A stretch of 64,000 nucleotides of DNA from an uncultured Odoribacter sp. (GTDB lineage Bacteria > Bacteroidota > Bacteroidia > Bacteroidales > Marinifilaceae): assembly GCA_910589025.1 (NCBI GenBank), contig CAJURM010000002.1, positions 185,788 to 249,787 of the forward strand, in the 5' to 3' direction. Both the position numbers and the translations under genes were made by a program. Of this stretch, positions 18,472 through 27,600 are shown in pieces. The number at the start of each line of letters is the position of its first letter. Position 1 is the stretch's first letter. A model generated the notes under the pieces. It saw nothing but the letters and a program-made list of their open reading frames with translations, made no database searches and was not told the DNA's origin.

Positions 18472-19079
18472 ATAGCTCTTCCGATAAACCTTTGTTATTG
18501 AAGATAGAAGGGTTTGACGGAAAATTCCAGGTTACCGGAGAGGAGAGAGAAAAACAGCCGGAAACAACAACTCCTGTAAAAAAAATACTCCCGGAAGAAA
18601 AAACGAAACCTTCCGCTTCTTTTAAACTGAAAGAGGCTTTTGCCGCTTCTTCCCAGGATTATAACGGAAAAAAAGATGTCGTTGCGGAACAGCGCATCAA
18701 GTTGGATGCCCGGGATACGTTTGATGCCGGACAGGTGGAAAAGGCTTACGACGATTATATCCGTGTCCATAAACCGGAAACGACGGTAGTGGTGGCTTTG
18801 AAAGCTCACAAACCCGTTATCCGGGGAGAAGAAATCTGCATAGAAATCGATAATCAGTTGCAGCAGGAGCGCTTGGAGGCGTTGAAAATCAATTTGCAAA
18901 ATGCCTTGATGAGAAGCCTGAACAATGGTTTTATCTCTCTGTCCCTGAAATTCTTTGATGATAAAAACAACAAAGAGGAGAAGAAGCTGATTACCGCCCA
19001 GGATAAGCTGGAACATTTTGTCCAGCAAAATCCTGTGGTCGGCAAAATGTGTGAAATGTTTGGTTTGCAGATAGAGTAA
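18456..19079 (+). CDS. dnaX: tau-specific C-terminal extension of dnaX, read after slippage
   Basis: This frame is open from the A run to TAA 19077-19079 and lies in the -1 phase relative to gamma. It has no ATG start near its beginning; only a TTG at 18492 exists. The product is Lys/Glu rich at first, then folds into a compact domain (QERLEALKINLQNALMRSL, LISLSLKFFDDK) like the C-terminal region of tau that contacts the polymerase alpha subunit. I infer expression as part of a tau fusion. A homopolymer sequencing error is the alternative. Confidence 0.75.
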   Translation, partial: KKKNLNSSSDKPLLLKIEGFDGKFQVTGEEREKQPETTTPVKKILPEEKTKPSASFKLKEAFAASSQDYNGKKDVVAEQRIKLDARDTFDAGQVEKAYDDYIRVHKPETTVVVALKAHKPVIRGEEICIEIDNQLQQERLEALKINLQNALMRSLNNGFISLSLKFFDDKNNKEEKKLITAQDKLEHFVQQNPVVGKMCEMFGLQIE

Positions 19080-19088
19080 TTGGAAGAA

Positions 19089-19844
19089 TTATTTCCGTAC
19101 TACATCCCTGGCGTTGGCCTGGGCTGTGGGTGTGATAACGATGTCGTTAAGGCACACGTGTTCCGGACAACTGATGGCAAACACAATCACATTGGCGATG
19201 TCTTCATTGGACAAAGGAGTCAAACCGGTATATACATTTTTGGCGGCTTCGGCATCCCCTTTGTATCTGACTAAGGAAAATTCTGTTTCCACCATACCCG
19301 GAGCAATGTTTGTCACCTTGATGTGGTCTTTGAGCATGTCTATCCGCATGGCTTTGGAAAGAGCGTCTACGGCATGTTTGGTGGCGCAGTATACATTGCC
19401 TCCCGGATAGACTTCCTTGCCCGCCGTAGAGGCGATATTAACGATGTGTCCTTTCTGGCGGCGAATCATGAGGGGCGCCACTTCCCGGGTGATGTACAGC
19501 AAACCTTTGACGTTCGTGTCGATCATTCTTTCCCAGTCGTCCAGAATGCCTTCCTGGATAGGAGTTACGCCTACTGCCAGTCCTGCATTGTTGACCAGTA
19601 CATCTATGTTTTGCCATTTCCCTGTCAGTCCCTGTACGGCCTGATGCACTTCCTGCTGGTTCCGGACATCAAAGCAGAGAGGAAGTACTTCCACGCCTTT
19701 TTTTCTGATTTTTTGCGCCATTGCTTCCAAACGCTCTTTTCTGCGGCCTGTGATAATCAGGTCGTATCCGGCTTCCGCTGTTTTCAGTGCTGTGGCTTGT
19801 CCGATGCCGGACGTCGCACCTGTAATAAATGCTATCTTGTTCAT
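19089..19844 (-). CDS. SDR-family NAD(P)-dependent oxidoreductase (YdfG-like)
   Basis: A 251-residue classical short-chain dehydrogenase. The cofactor loop is TGATSGIG (9-16), the RR at 34-35 after strand 2 suggests NADP(H), NNAG is at 85-88, and the catalytic set is N111, S139, Y152 and K156. Closest in style to the YdfG group, which oxidises 3-hydroxy acids and serine, but the substrate cannot be told from sequence. It ends 9 bases from the tail of dnaX (convergent) and starts 49 bases after hydC on the same strand, so it could be transcribed with the hydrogenase genes. Confidence 0.9.
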   Translation of the reverse strand: MNKIAFITGATSGIGQATALKTAEAGYDLIITGRRKERLEAMAQKIRKKGVEVLPLCFDVRNQQEVHQAVQGLTGKWQNIDVLVNNAGLAVGVTPIQEGILDDWERMIDTNVKGLLYITREVAPLMIRRQKGHIVNIASTAGKEVYPGGNVYCATKHAVDALSKAMRIDMLKDHIKVTNIAPGMVETEFSLVRYKGDAEAAKNVYTGLTPLSNEDIANVIVFAISCPEHVCLNDIVITPTAQANARDVVRK

Positions 19845-19892
19845 GGGAATTTTTCTTTTACAACTTCTGTAGACAAAAATAGGAATTTCCGG

Positions 19893-20375
19893 TTATTGTT
19901 TCGTGAGGTCACTGATTATTTTTTCCACGTCGCCCGGCACTACTCTTCCATACACTTTTTCGCCGATTAACACTACCGGAGCCAGCCCGCATGCTCCCAC
20001 ACAGCGCAGGCTGGAGAGGGAAAAGCGTCCGTCTGCTGTCGTTTCTCCGACGTTGATTTTCAGTACTCTTTTGAATTCATCGAGTACTTTTTCTGCTCCC
20101 CGTACGTAACAGGCGGTTCCCATACACACGGAAATCGGATGTTCTCCTTTGGGGGTCATGCTGAAAAAGCTATAGAAAGTGACTACGCCGTAGATTCTGG
20201 ATACCGGTATGTGAAGTTCTCCGGCAATCAGTTGCTGTGCTTCTGCCGGAAGATAACCCAGTATGTCCTGGGTTTTGTGGAGAATATTAATTAATTCACC
20301 CGGGTCGTTGGCATGTTCCCGGCAGATGTTTCTCAGGGTGTCTGCCTTTTCCTGTGTTAATTGTATTTCGGACAT
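19893..20375 (-). CDS. hydC: [FeFe] hydrogenase subunit HydC/HndA (NuoE-like, 2Fe-2S)
   Basis: A 160-residue thioredoxin-fold ferredoxin of the NuoE family. The [2Fe-2S] ligands are C84 and C89 (CMGTAC) and C125 and C129 (CVGAC), with the helical N-terminal part that docks onto the NuoF-like subunit. It lies 7 bases after hydA and belongs to the hydB-hydA-hydC operon on the minus strand. In such trimers it passes electrons between the flavin subunit and the rest. Known homologues are HndA of Desulfovibrio and HydC of Thermotoga. Confidence 0.9.
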   Translation of the reverse strand: MSEIQLTQEKADTLRNICREHANDPGELINILHKTQDILGYLPAEAQQLIAGELHIPVSRIYGVVTFYSFFSMTPKGEHPISVCMGTACYVRGAEKVLDEFKRVLKINVGETTADGRFSLSSLRCVGACGLAPVVLIGEKVYGRVVPGDVEKIISDLTKQ

Positions 20376-20382
20376 AGCTTTT

Positions 20383-22155
20383 TCAGTTAGTGGGGATTAT
20401 GTTTTTGTTAAAATAATGGGTATGGAGCAAGCGGTGGGCTTTTTCGCTCATCGGTTTTCCTAAATATTCTTCGTAGAGCTTTTGAATATAGGGGTTTTCG
20501 TGTGATTTGCGGATCGGTTTCTTCCGGTCTTCCTCGTACAGTGCACGCGTACGGGCGTGTAATAATTCCGGATTGCCGTGATGAAGAGGTTGGCCTCCTC
20601 CTCCGATACAGCCTCCCGGACAGGCCATGATTTCAATGGCGTGGTATTCGCATGTTCCACGGCGTATTTCTTCCAGGAGTTTACGGGCATTCCCCAGACC
20701 GTGTGCGATACCGATTTTCAGTTCAAACCCGTTGAGGTTGACGGAGGCCTTGCGGATGCCTTCCCAGCCCCGGACGTTTTCAAACTCCACTTTTTCCAGC
20801 GTTTTCCCGGTGTGGATTTCATAGGCGGTGCGGAGGGCTGCTTCCATGACGCCACCGGTTGCCCCGAAAATCACTCCGGCTCCGGTGGATTCTCCTAAAG
20901 GTGAATCAAAGTCGGAGTCCCGAAGGGCATGGAAGTCTATATTGGCGCGCTTGATCAAAGTAGCCAGTTCCCGGGTAGATAAAGAATAGTTCACATCCGG
21001 GTCGCCGTTTGTCTTAAATTCCTCCCGCGAGCATTCGTACTTTTTGGCTAAACAGGGCATGATGGATACGACAATTAAATCCTCCCGTCTGATATGCATT
21101 TTTTCAGCCCAGTAGTTCTTGGCAATGGAGCCGAACATTTGTTGCGGGGAGCGGGCAGTAGAAGGAATGTTCAGCAAGTCCGGGAATTGGTGTTCGAAAA
21201 AGTTTACCCAGGCCGGACAGCAGGAGGTCAGAATCGGCATACATACATCCGGAGCTCCTTGCAGGAAACGGTTCAGTCGGTTGAGTAGTTCCGTCCCCTC
21301 TTCCATAATCGTTAAGTCGGCAGCGAAATCGGTGTCAAACACTTTGTAAAAGCCCAATTCCCGCAGGGCTGCCACCATTTTCCCCGTGACGGAAGTTCCG
21401 GCAGGAAGTCCGAATTCTTCTCCCAGTGCCGCCCGGACAGCCGGAGCTGTCTGGACAATGACTATTTTGGACGGGTCTGCCAAGTCTGCCAAAAGACGGT
21501 TGCTATTGTCTACTTCTGTGAGTGCTCCCACCGGGCATACTGCCACGCACTGCCCGCAGTAGGTACATTCAGAGTCCCGGAGGGCTTTCCCGAAGGCCGG
21601 GGAAATGGTTGCCGCAAAGCCTCTGTTGACGGCGGCTAATGCTCCGACGGTCTGGATGTCGTTACACATGCTTTCGCAACGGCGGCAATAGATGCATTTG
21701 TCCATATTCCGGACAATGGATACCGAATGTTCGGATTTATGAGAGGAGGTGGCGCCTCCTGCAAACGGCATTTCCCGGATGTTCATCCGGGCAGCTAAAT
21801 TCTGGAGTTCGCATTTTCCCGATTTGGCGCAGATAAGGCAGTCGTTGGGGTGGTCGGACAGAATAAGTTCGACCACTGTTTTCCGGGCATTCATCACCCG
21901 GGGACTGCTGGTGTGTACAATCATGCCGTTTTCACAGCGTGTAGCGCATGCCGGAGCCAGATTTTTCCTGCCTTGGATTTCCACGACACAGACCCGGCAG
22001 GAGGCCGGGGCGTTTTTTATGCACATGTCTTTCATGTCCAGGTGGCAGAGCGTCGGTATGTTGATTCCGGCGCTTTGGGCGGCGCTGAGCAGTGTTGTCC
22101 CTTGGGCCACCTCAATGGTGTGACGGTCTATTTGCAATTTTATCATTTGTTCCAT
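20383..22155 (-). CDS. hydA: [FeFe] hydrogenase catalytic subunit (HydA/HndD)
   Basis: Catalytic subunit, 590 residues, forming or oxidising H2. In order: an N-terminal [2Fe-2S] domain, a His-ligated [4Fe-4S] element (DHPNDCLICAKSGKC), two ferredoxin clusters (CIYCRRCESMC, CTYCGQCVAVC), then the H-cluster domain with motifs TSCCPAW (C312, C313), MPCLAKK (C368) and ACPGGCIGGGGQP (C512, C516), and a small C-terminal SSU-like helix region. All H-cluster cysteines are present, so it should be active. Maturases HydE, HydF and HydG are not in this window. Confidence 0.95.
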   Translation of the reverse strand: MEQMIKLQIDRHTIEVAQGTTLLSAAQSAGINIPTLCHLDMKDMCIKNAPASCRVCVVEIQGRKNLAPACATRCENGMIVHTSSPRVMNARKTVVELILSDHPNDCLICAKSGKCELQNLAARMNIREMPFAGGATSSHKSEHSVSIVRNMDKCIYCRRCESMCNDIQTVGALAAVNRGFAATISPAFGKALRDSECTYCGQCVAVCPVGALTEVDNSNRLLADLADPSKIVIVQTAPAVRAALGEEFGLPAGTSVTGKMVAALRELGFYKVFDTDFAADLTIMEEGTELLNRLNRFLQGAPDVCMPILTSCCPAWVNFFEHQFPDLLNIPSTARSPQQMFGSIAKNYWAEKMHIRREDLIVVSIMPCLAKKYECSREEFKTNGDPDVNYSLSTRELATLIKRANIDFHALRDSDFDSPLGESTGAGVIFGATGGVMEAALRTAYEIHTGKTLEKVEFENVRGWEGIRKASVNLNGFELKIGIAHGLGNARKLLEEIRRGTCEYHAIEIMACPGGCIGGGGQPLHHGNPELLHARTRALYEEDRKKPIRKSHENPYIQKLYEEYLGKPMSEKAHRLLHTHYFNKNIIPTN

Positions 22156-22171
22156 AGTTTTTCTGTTTGAT

Positions 22172-24082
22172 TTACTTCACCGATATGGCACTGAATTTGC
22201 ATTTTTCCAGGCAACTGCCGCATTTGATACATTTGGATGTATTGATGAAATGCACCTCTTTGCGCTCTCCGACAATGGCGTCTACCGGGCAGTTGCGGGC
22301 ACACAGCGTACAGCCCATGCAGAGTTCCGGATGGATGTAGTAGGTGAGTAAGGATTTGCATTTTCCTGCCGGACATTTTTTGTCGACGACATGTGCCACA
22401 TATTCGTCATGGAAATTGTCTAAAGTGGAGAGTACGGGGTTGGGGGATGTCTGTCCCAAACCGCACAAAGCCGTATCCTTGATCACCCGGCTCAGGTTTT
22501 TCAGCGTCGTCAGGTCTTCCAGGGTGCCTTTGCCTTGGGAGATTTTGTCCAGCAGCTCATACAGGCGTTTGTTGCCGATGCGGCAGGGGGTACATTTCCC
22601 GCACGATTCCTCTACGGTGAAGTCCAGGTAAAATTTGGCAACGGAAACCATGCAATCATCTTCGTCCATTACGATCATACCGCCCGATCCCATCATGGAA
22701 CCTGCTGCCAACAGGTTGTCGAAATCGATGGGTGTGTCTAAGTGTTGTTCCGTCAGACAGCCTCCGGAGGGACCTCCCGTTTGTACGGCTTTGAATTTCT
22801 TCCCGTTTTTGATGCCTCCGCCGATTTCATAAATCACCTCTCTTAATGTAGTCCCCATCGGCACTTCAATCAAGCCGACATTATTGATTTTTCCGGCTAA
22901 GGCAAATACTTTCGTCCCTTTTGAACGTTCCGTTCCGATTTGATTGAACCAGTTGGCACCGCGGGTCAGAATGACGGGGATGTTTGCCAGCGTTTCAACA
23001 TTGTTGACGTTGGTCGGTTTTCCCAGATACCCCGATTCGGCAGGGAAGGGGGGCTTGATGGTCGGTTCGCCCCGCTGTCCCTCCATCGAATGGATAAGTG
23101 CTGTTTCCTCTCCGCACACGAATGCTCCCGCTCCGTAGCGGATACGGATGGAAAAGTGAAATTCGGTACCTAATATATGGTCGCCCAACAGTCCGAGTTG
23201 TTCGGCTTGTCGGATAGCAGTTTGAAGGCGCTGGATGGCCAAGGGGTATTCTGCCCGGATGTATACCAGTCCGATGCTTGCCCCGATGCTGTATCCGCAG
23301 ATGGCCATTGCCTCGATGATGGAATTGGGGTCTCCTTCCATGATGGAACGGTCCATAAATGCTCCCGGGTCTCCTTCGTCTGCATTGCAGACCACATATT
23401 TCTGATCCGCCTGGTATTTGCTGGCAAATTCCCATTTTAAGCCGGTCGGGAAACCGCCTCCTCCGCGTCCTCTTAGTCCCGACAGCTTGATTTCGTTGAT
23501 TACCTCTGCCGGCTGTTTCGTTGTCAGACATTGCGCAAGAGCTTCATAGCCGTCGCGTGCAATGTATTCTTCAATGTTTTCCGGGTCGATGAATCCGCAG
23601 TTCCGCAGGGCAATACGCATCTGCTTTTTATAGAAATTCATGTGCTTGGAGTCGCTGACAGGTTCGTCGGTTTCCGGATTTTTGTATAGCAGGCGTCCTA
23701 CTTTCCGGCTGTTTATGATGTGTTCCCGGACAATCTCTTCAGCATCTTCCGGTTTTACCTGTACATAAAACGTATTATCCGGTATAATCTTTACGATAGG
23801 GCCTTTTTCACAGAAGCCGAAACAACCTGTCGTAATCACCTTTACATCGTCTTCCAGATTCCTGTTGCTGAGTGCTTCCTGTAAATTGGAGGCAAGGGTG
23901 TGACTGGCAGAAGCTTTGCATCCGGTTCCTCCGCATACCAGTATTTGCATTTTCTGCGTCCCGACAGACAAGCCGCAGGTTTCAGCAGATGTAAGTGTAT
24001 TGCTTTTCTCCCGCAAAGCAAGTTTTATCTGCGCCTGTTTCCTGATTTCCTGCAACTGCGCGGCTGATTTTATTTTTTCCAT
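22172..24082 (-). CDS. hydB: [FeFe] hydrogenase flavin subunit (HydB/HndC, NuoF-like)
   Basis: A 636-residue electron-input or -output subunit. It has an N-terminal thioredoxin-like [2Fe-2S] domain (about 45-130, C50 and C55, then CFGFC), a NuoF FMN and NAD(P) domain with GLRGRGGGGFPTGLKW, an SLBB segment, the NuoF cluster motif SCGKCTPCRIG, and two C-terminal ferredoxin clusters (CMGCTLCARNC, CIKCGSCLEKC). The N-terminal domain corresponds to the separate HndB of Desulfovibrio, so three genes replace four. HydABC trimers of this type often bifurcate electrons between NADH and ferredoxin; that role is inferred. Confidence 0.93.
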   Translation of the reverse strand: MEKIKSAAQLQEIRKQAQIKLALREKSNTLTSAETCGLSVGTQKMQILVCGGTGCKASASHTLASNLQEALSNRNLEDDVKVITTGCFGFCEKGPIVKIIPDNTFYVQVKPEDAEEIVREHIINSRKVGRLLYKNPETDEPVSDSKHMNFYKKQMRIALRNCGFIDPENIEEYIARDGYEALAQCLTTKQPAEVINEIKLSGLRGRGGGGFPTGLKWEFASKYQADQKYVVCNADEGDPGAFMDRSIMEGDPNSIIEAMAICGYSIGASIGLVYIRAEYPLAIQRLQTAIRQAEQLGLLGDHILGTEFHFSIRIRYGAGAFVCGEETALIHSMEGQRGEPTIKPPFPAESGYLGKPTNVNNVETLANIPVILTRGANWFNQIGTERSKGTKVFALAGKINNVGLIEVPMGTTLREVIYEIGGGIKNGKKFKAVQTGGPSGGCLTEQHLDTPIDFDNLLAAGSMMGSGGMIVMDEDDCMVSVAKFYLDFTVEESCGKCTPCRIGNKRLYELLDKISQGKGTLEDLTTLKNLSRVIKDTALCGLGQTSPNPVLSTLDNFHDEYVAHVVDKKCPAGKCKSLLTYYIHPELCMGCTLCARNCPVDAIVGERKEVHFINTSKCIKCGSCLEKCKFSAISVK

Positions 24083-24151
24083 AAGTTGTTTAGATTAATA
24101 TGTCGTGACGAATATAGTAAATGCAAACGTTTTAATAAAGAAAAATGTCAG

Positions 24152-24187
24152 TTATTTGACACAAAGGGACGGGGCTTTTGTGTCATT
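24152..24187 (+). repeat. 36-bp hairpin repeat, copy 1
   Basis: Identical over 36 bases, same orientation, to 29954-29989. It contains a 9-bp stem (TGACACAAA at 24157-24165 with TTTGTGTCA at 24177-24185) around a GGGACGGGGCT loop. This resembles the widespread REP-like repeats linked to Y1 (RAYT) transposases. Confidence 0.85.
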
Positions 24188-24191
24188 AAAG

Positions 24192-24221
24192 AAAACGGGA
24201 TTCAACTCTGAATCCCGTTTT
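24192..24221. terminator. Bidirectional terminator hairpin left of the inverted repeats
   Basis: A perfect 13-bp stem (AAAACGGGATTCA with TGAATCCCGTTTT, loop ACTC) with T-rich tracts on both sides. On the minus strand it would stop leftward transcripts coming from the invertible segment before they reach hydB. Confidence 0.8.
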
Positions 24222-24224
24222 TAG

Positions 24225-24246
24225 ATACATGTCTGGTAAGCAGGTA
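24225..24246 (+). repeat. Inverted repeat, left arm
   Basis: Reads ATACATGT then CTGGTAAGCAGGTA. The partner at 24496-24517 is its reverse complement except for one base (T to C at the eighth position). Confidence 0.9.
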
Positions 24247-24379
24247 CATTTTAATCTGCCGTGAAACACCCGGAAAGATTTACTGTTTAAATTTTTTAGG
24301 GATATTTTTCTTCTCTAAACTTATTTAAAGAGGATTTCATAAAAATTAATAGTTAAAATAGACGTATCAGAATTTTTAT

Positions 24380-24387
24380 TACATTTG
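24380..24387 (+). promoter_or_regulatory. -7 box of the susC promoter inside the invertible segment
   Basis: TACATTTG followed by C is a perfect TAnnTTTG element. No clear -33 TTTG is seen about 20 bases upstream. The transcript leader would be about 230 bases. Confidence 0.6.
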
Positions 24388-24495
24388 CAATCGTATTCGA
24401 TGTGTGAATAAGTATTTGTTAAAAAAGCATTTTTTTACGTATGTTTTTTTATTTATTTTTCTAACAAACACATAATCAATAATTAATATTAGTTA

Positions 24496-24517
24496 TACCT
24501 GCTTACCAGGCATGTAT
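24496..24517 (-). repeat. Inverted repeat, right arm
   Basis: Reads TACCTGCTTACCAG then GCATGTAT, the reverse complement of the left arm with one mismatch. Confidence 0.9.
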
Positions 24518-24621
24518 AGGAAAATAGGTTTGCAGTGAATGACGTTGGTGAAAAAAGGTTTTGATAGTTAAGGATGGACTTTAACACCATTATACAGGAT
24601 TTTTAATTTAAAATTTTAATT

Positions 24622-27600
24622 ATGACAAAACACTTAGGATTAGCAGTAATGCTGCTATTATCTTTTTTCCTTTGTATAGGAAACTATGCAAAGGCAGGAA
24701 AGAGAGCGATGAGTACATTGTCCGAACAAAAAACAGGAACATGTACAGGAGTGGTGAAAGACTCTAAAGGGGAAACCCTTCCTGGAGCATCGGTAGTAGT
24801 AAAAGACGCAAATGCTTTAACAGCTGCGCTTAACGGAACGACCACCGGAATAGATGGAGACTTCACGCTCAACAATGTTTCCGTAGGGAGTACACTTATT
24901 GTTTCGTTTATCGGTTATCAGACCTTGGAGGTACAATGGAATGGTACACCTCTTCTTGTTACATTGAAAGAAGATTCTAAAACTTTGGATGAGGTTGTTG
25001 TTGTTGGTTACGGTACGCAGAAAAAAGTAAACGTAACAGGTGCTGTGAGTATGGTGGGAGCGGAAGTCATTGAATCCCGTCCGGTGGCCAATGTAACTCA
25101 GGCTTTGCAAGGAGCCATCCCGGGATTGAATCTTAGTACGACGAATGCCGGAGGTCAGTTGGATGCTACGATGAATCTTAATATTCGTGGTACGGGCTCA
25201 ATTGGTGACGGTTCTGTGGATAATCCTTTGGTATTGATAGATGGAATTGAAGGTGACTTGAATACGTTGAATCCCAATGATATTGAGAGTGTTTCCGTAT
25301 TGAAGGATGCGGCTTCGGCATCTATTTACGGAGCTCGTGCAGCGTTTGGTGTGATTCTGATTACGACAAAAAGCGGAAAATCTGGAAAAGTAAAAGTGAC
25401 TTACTCCGGGGATGTACGTTTCAGTACTGCCACACAGGTTCCGGATATGGTGGATTCTTATAAATTTGCTACTTTCTTTAATGCAGCGCAATATAATACC
25501 AATGGAGGTTATCAGTTCTCTCAGGAGACGATAGAGAAAATATTGAAATTTCAAAATGGGGAATACAATGATCCGACTCAGCCGGAATATTACGGAACAG
25601 AAGCGGGCGGAGATGGAAAATGGACTTGTTATACTTCTTCTTTTGCCAATACCAATTGGTTTAAAGAGCATTATAAGAAAGGTGTGCCTTCTACACAGCA
25701 TAATTTAAGTTTGAGCGGAGGTACGGAGAAAATTAGCTGGTCTTTCAGCGGAGGCTATTTGCAACAAAATGGGTTGATTCGTCACGGACATGACGAACTG
25801 GACCGCTATACGATTAACGGGAAAATCGGAGCTGTACTGTCTTCTTGGGCCCGTATGGAATATTCGACCAAATGGACACGTACCGATTATACAAAACCTC
25901 AGTATATGAGTGGATTGTTTTTCCATAATATAGCCCGTCGCTGGCCGACATGCCCGGTAGTGGATCCGAATGGACACTGGATGCGTGAAATGGAAATTGA
26001 AGAGTTGGAAAATGGAGGTGAATACAAAACGAATAAAGATTGGTTTACTCAGCAACTGAAATTTACGTTTACTCCCTTGGCCGGATGGACTATCTATGCG
26101 GAAGGGGCAATCCGGGTGGCTAATGAAAAAACATATCAGAGTCAAATTCCGATTTATAATTACGGAGTGGACAATACACCTTTTATACGGGATTCCGGTT
26201 ATGGTACAGTGACAAATGTGTATGACAGCCGTTTCAGACAGAATTATTATGCTACGAACATTTATACGGATTATATTCGTAGTTTCGGTAATCACAATGC
26301 GAAAGTATTGGTCGGATTGAACTATGAACGTTATAACCAGGATGCGTTGTCGGGACAAGGCTATAATTTGACGGCAGAAAATAAACCATATTTAAGCCAG
26401 ACTCAGGAGCGACATTCTGTCAGTGATTCATATTGGAGACGTGCCACTGCCGGTTATTTTGCCCGTTTAAATTATGATTACAATGCCAAATATCTGGCTG
26501 AGTTTAACATCCGTTATGACGGTTCTTCCCGTTTCTTAAGTAACAAACGTTGGGCATGGTTTCCCTCCGCTTCTTTAGGCTGGAATATTGCCCGTGAAGA
26601 ATTTTTCGGTAATCTGGGCAATAGTATCAGTACGTTCAAACTCCGTGGTTCTTGGGGACAGTTGGGAAATACCAGTTCGAACTATGATAGTTTTTGGGCT
26701 TGGTATCCGTTTTACCAGCAGCAGAATATTTCTTCGGCAAGCAGCGGCTGGTTGATTGACGGTAAAAAACAGAATACGGCTGCTCTTCCCGGAATCGTAA
26801 ATTCTACAATGACTTGGGAAACGGTTGAAACCTGGGATTTGGGTTTGGATTGGTCCGCATTCAATAATCGTTTAACCGGAACTTTCGACTGGTTCTCCCG
26901 CACAACGAAAGATATGATCGGACCGGCACCTGTGTTGGGATCTGTTTTGGGAACGGATGCACCGAAAACCAATAATTGTGATATGCGTTCCAGGGGATGG
27001 GAGTTGGAGATCAGTTGGCGCGACAAGGTTAATGAATTTCAGTATGGAGCTCGTTTCAATATTTCTGACAGCCGGTCTAAGATTTTGAGTTATCCGTATG
27101 ACGGAGCATTTGAAAATCAGAGTTACGGAGGCTATTATAACGGCAAGTATCTGAATGAAATCTGGGGTTATAGTACGAAAGGTATTGCCCAGACGGATGA
27201 GGAAATGGCAAACTGGCAGGCAAAGAACAAACCCAATTGGGGAAGCAACTGGGGGGCAGGTGATATCATGTACAAGGATTTAAACGGTGATGGTATTGTG
27301 AATGCAGGAGCCAGTACATTAGGTGACCACGGTGATTTGAAACGTATCGGTAACTCCACACCGCGTTACCGCGTGGGGTTGAATCTGGATGCTTCGTGGA
27401 AAGGTTTTGATTTTTCTGTTTTCTTCCAGGGAATAATGAAGCGCGACTGGATGTTCGGTTCCGGAGAACCTTATTTCTGGGGTGCTGGTGTTGGAATGTG
27501 GCAGGCTGCTGTATTTGAAGAACACATGGATTATTGGAGGGAAGACAACAGAAATGCATATTATGCGAAGCCTTATTTCGATACAAATAAGAACCAGCAG

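Larger units (their letters stand above)
24225..24517. promoter_or_regulatory. Candidate invertible promoter segment upstream of susC/susD
   Basis: Left arm 24225-24246 and right arm 24496-24517 are inverted repeats with 21 of 22 bases matching (core CTGGTAAGCAGGTA). The 249 bases between them are AT rich and contain TACATTTG followed by C (24380-24387), a perfect -7 box pointing towards susC in the present orientation. No equal promoter points the other way. The layout is that of phase-variable invertible promoters known in Bacteroidota; a recombinase gene is not in the window. Confidence 0.7.
24083..24621. other. Long divergent regulatory region between hydB and susC
   Basis: No gene is seen. 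From left to right it holds a 36-bp hairpin repeat (24152-24187), a bidirectional terminator hairpin (24192-24221), a 293-bp segment bounded by 22-bp inverted repeats (24225-24517) that contains the only clear susC promoter, and an AT-rich leader of about 100 bases before susC. Confidence 0.8.

Noticed and set aside
17362..19079. dnaX as a frameshifted pseudogene
   Set aside because: The break falls exactly on an 11-A run, both parts are intact and the first part alone is a full gamma; a programmed shift or a homopolymer read error is more likely than decay.
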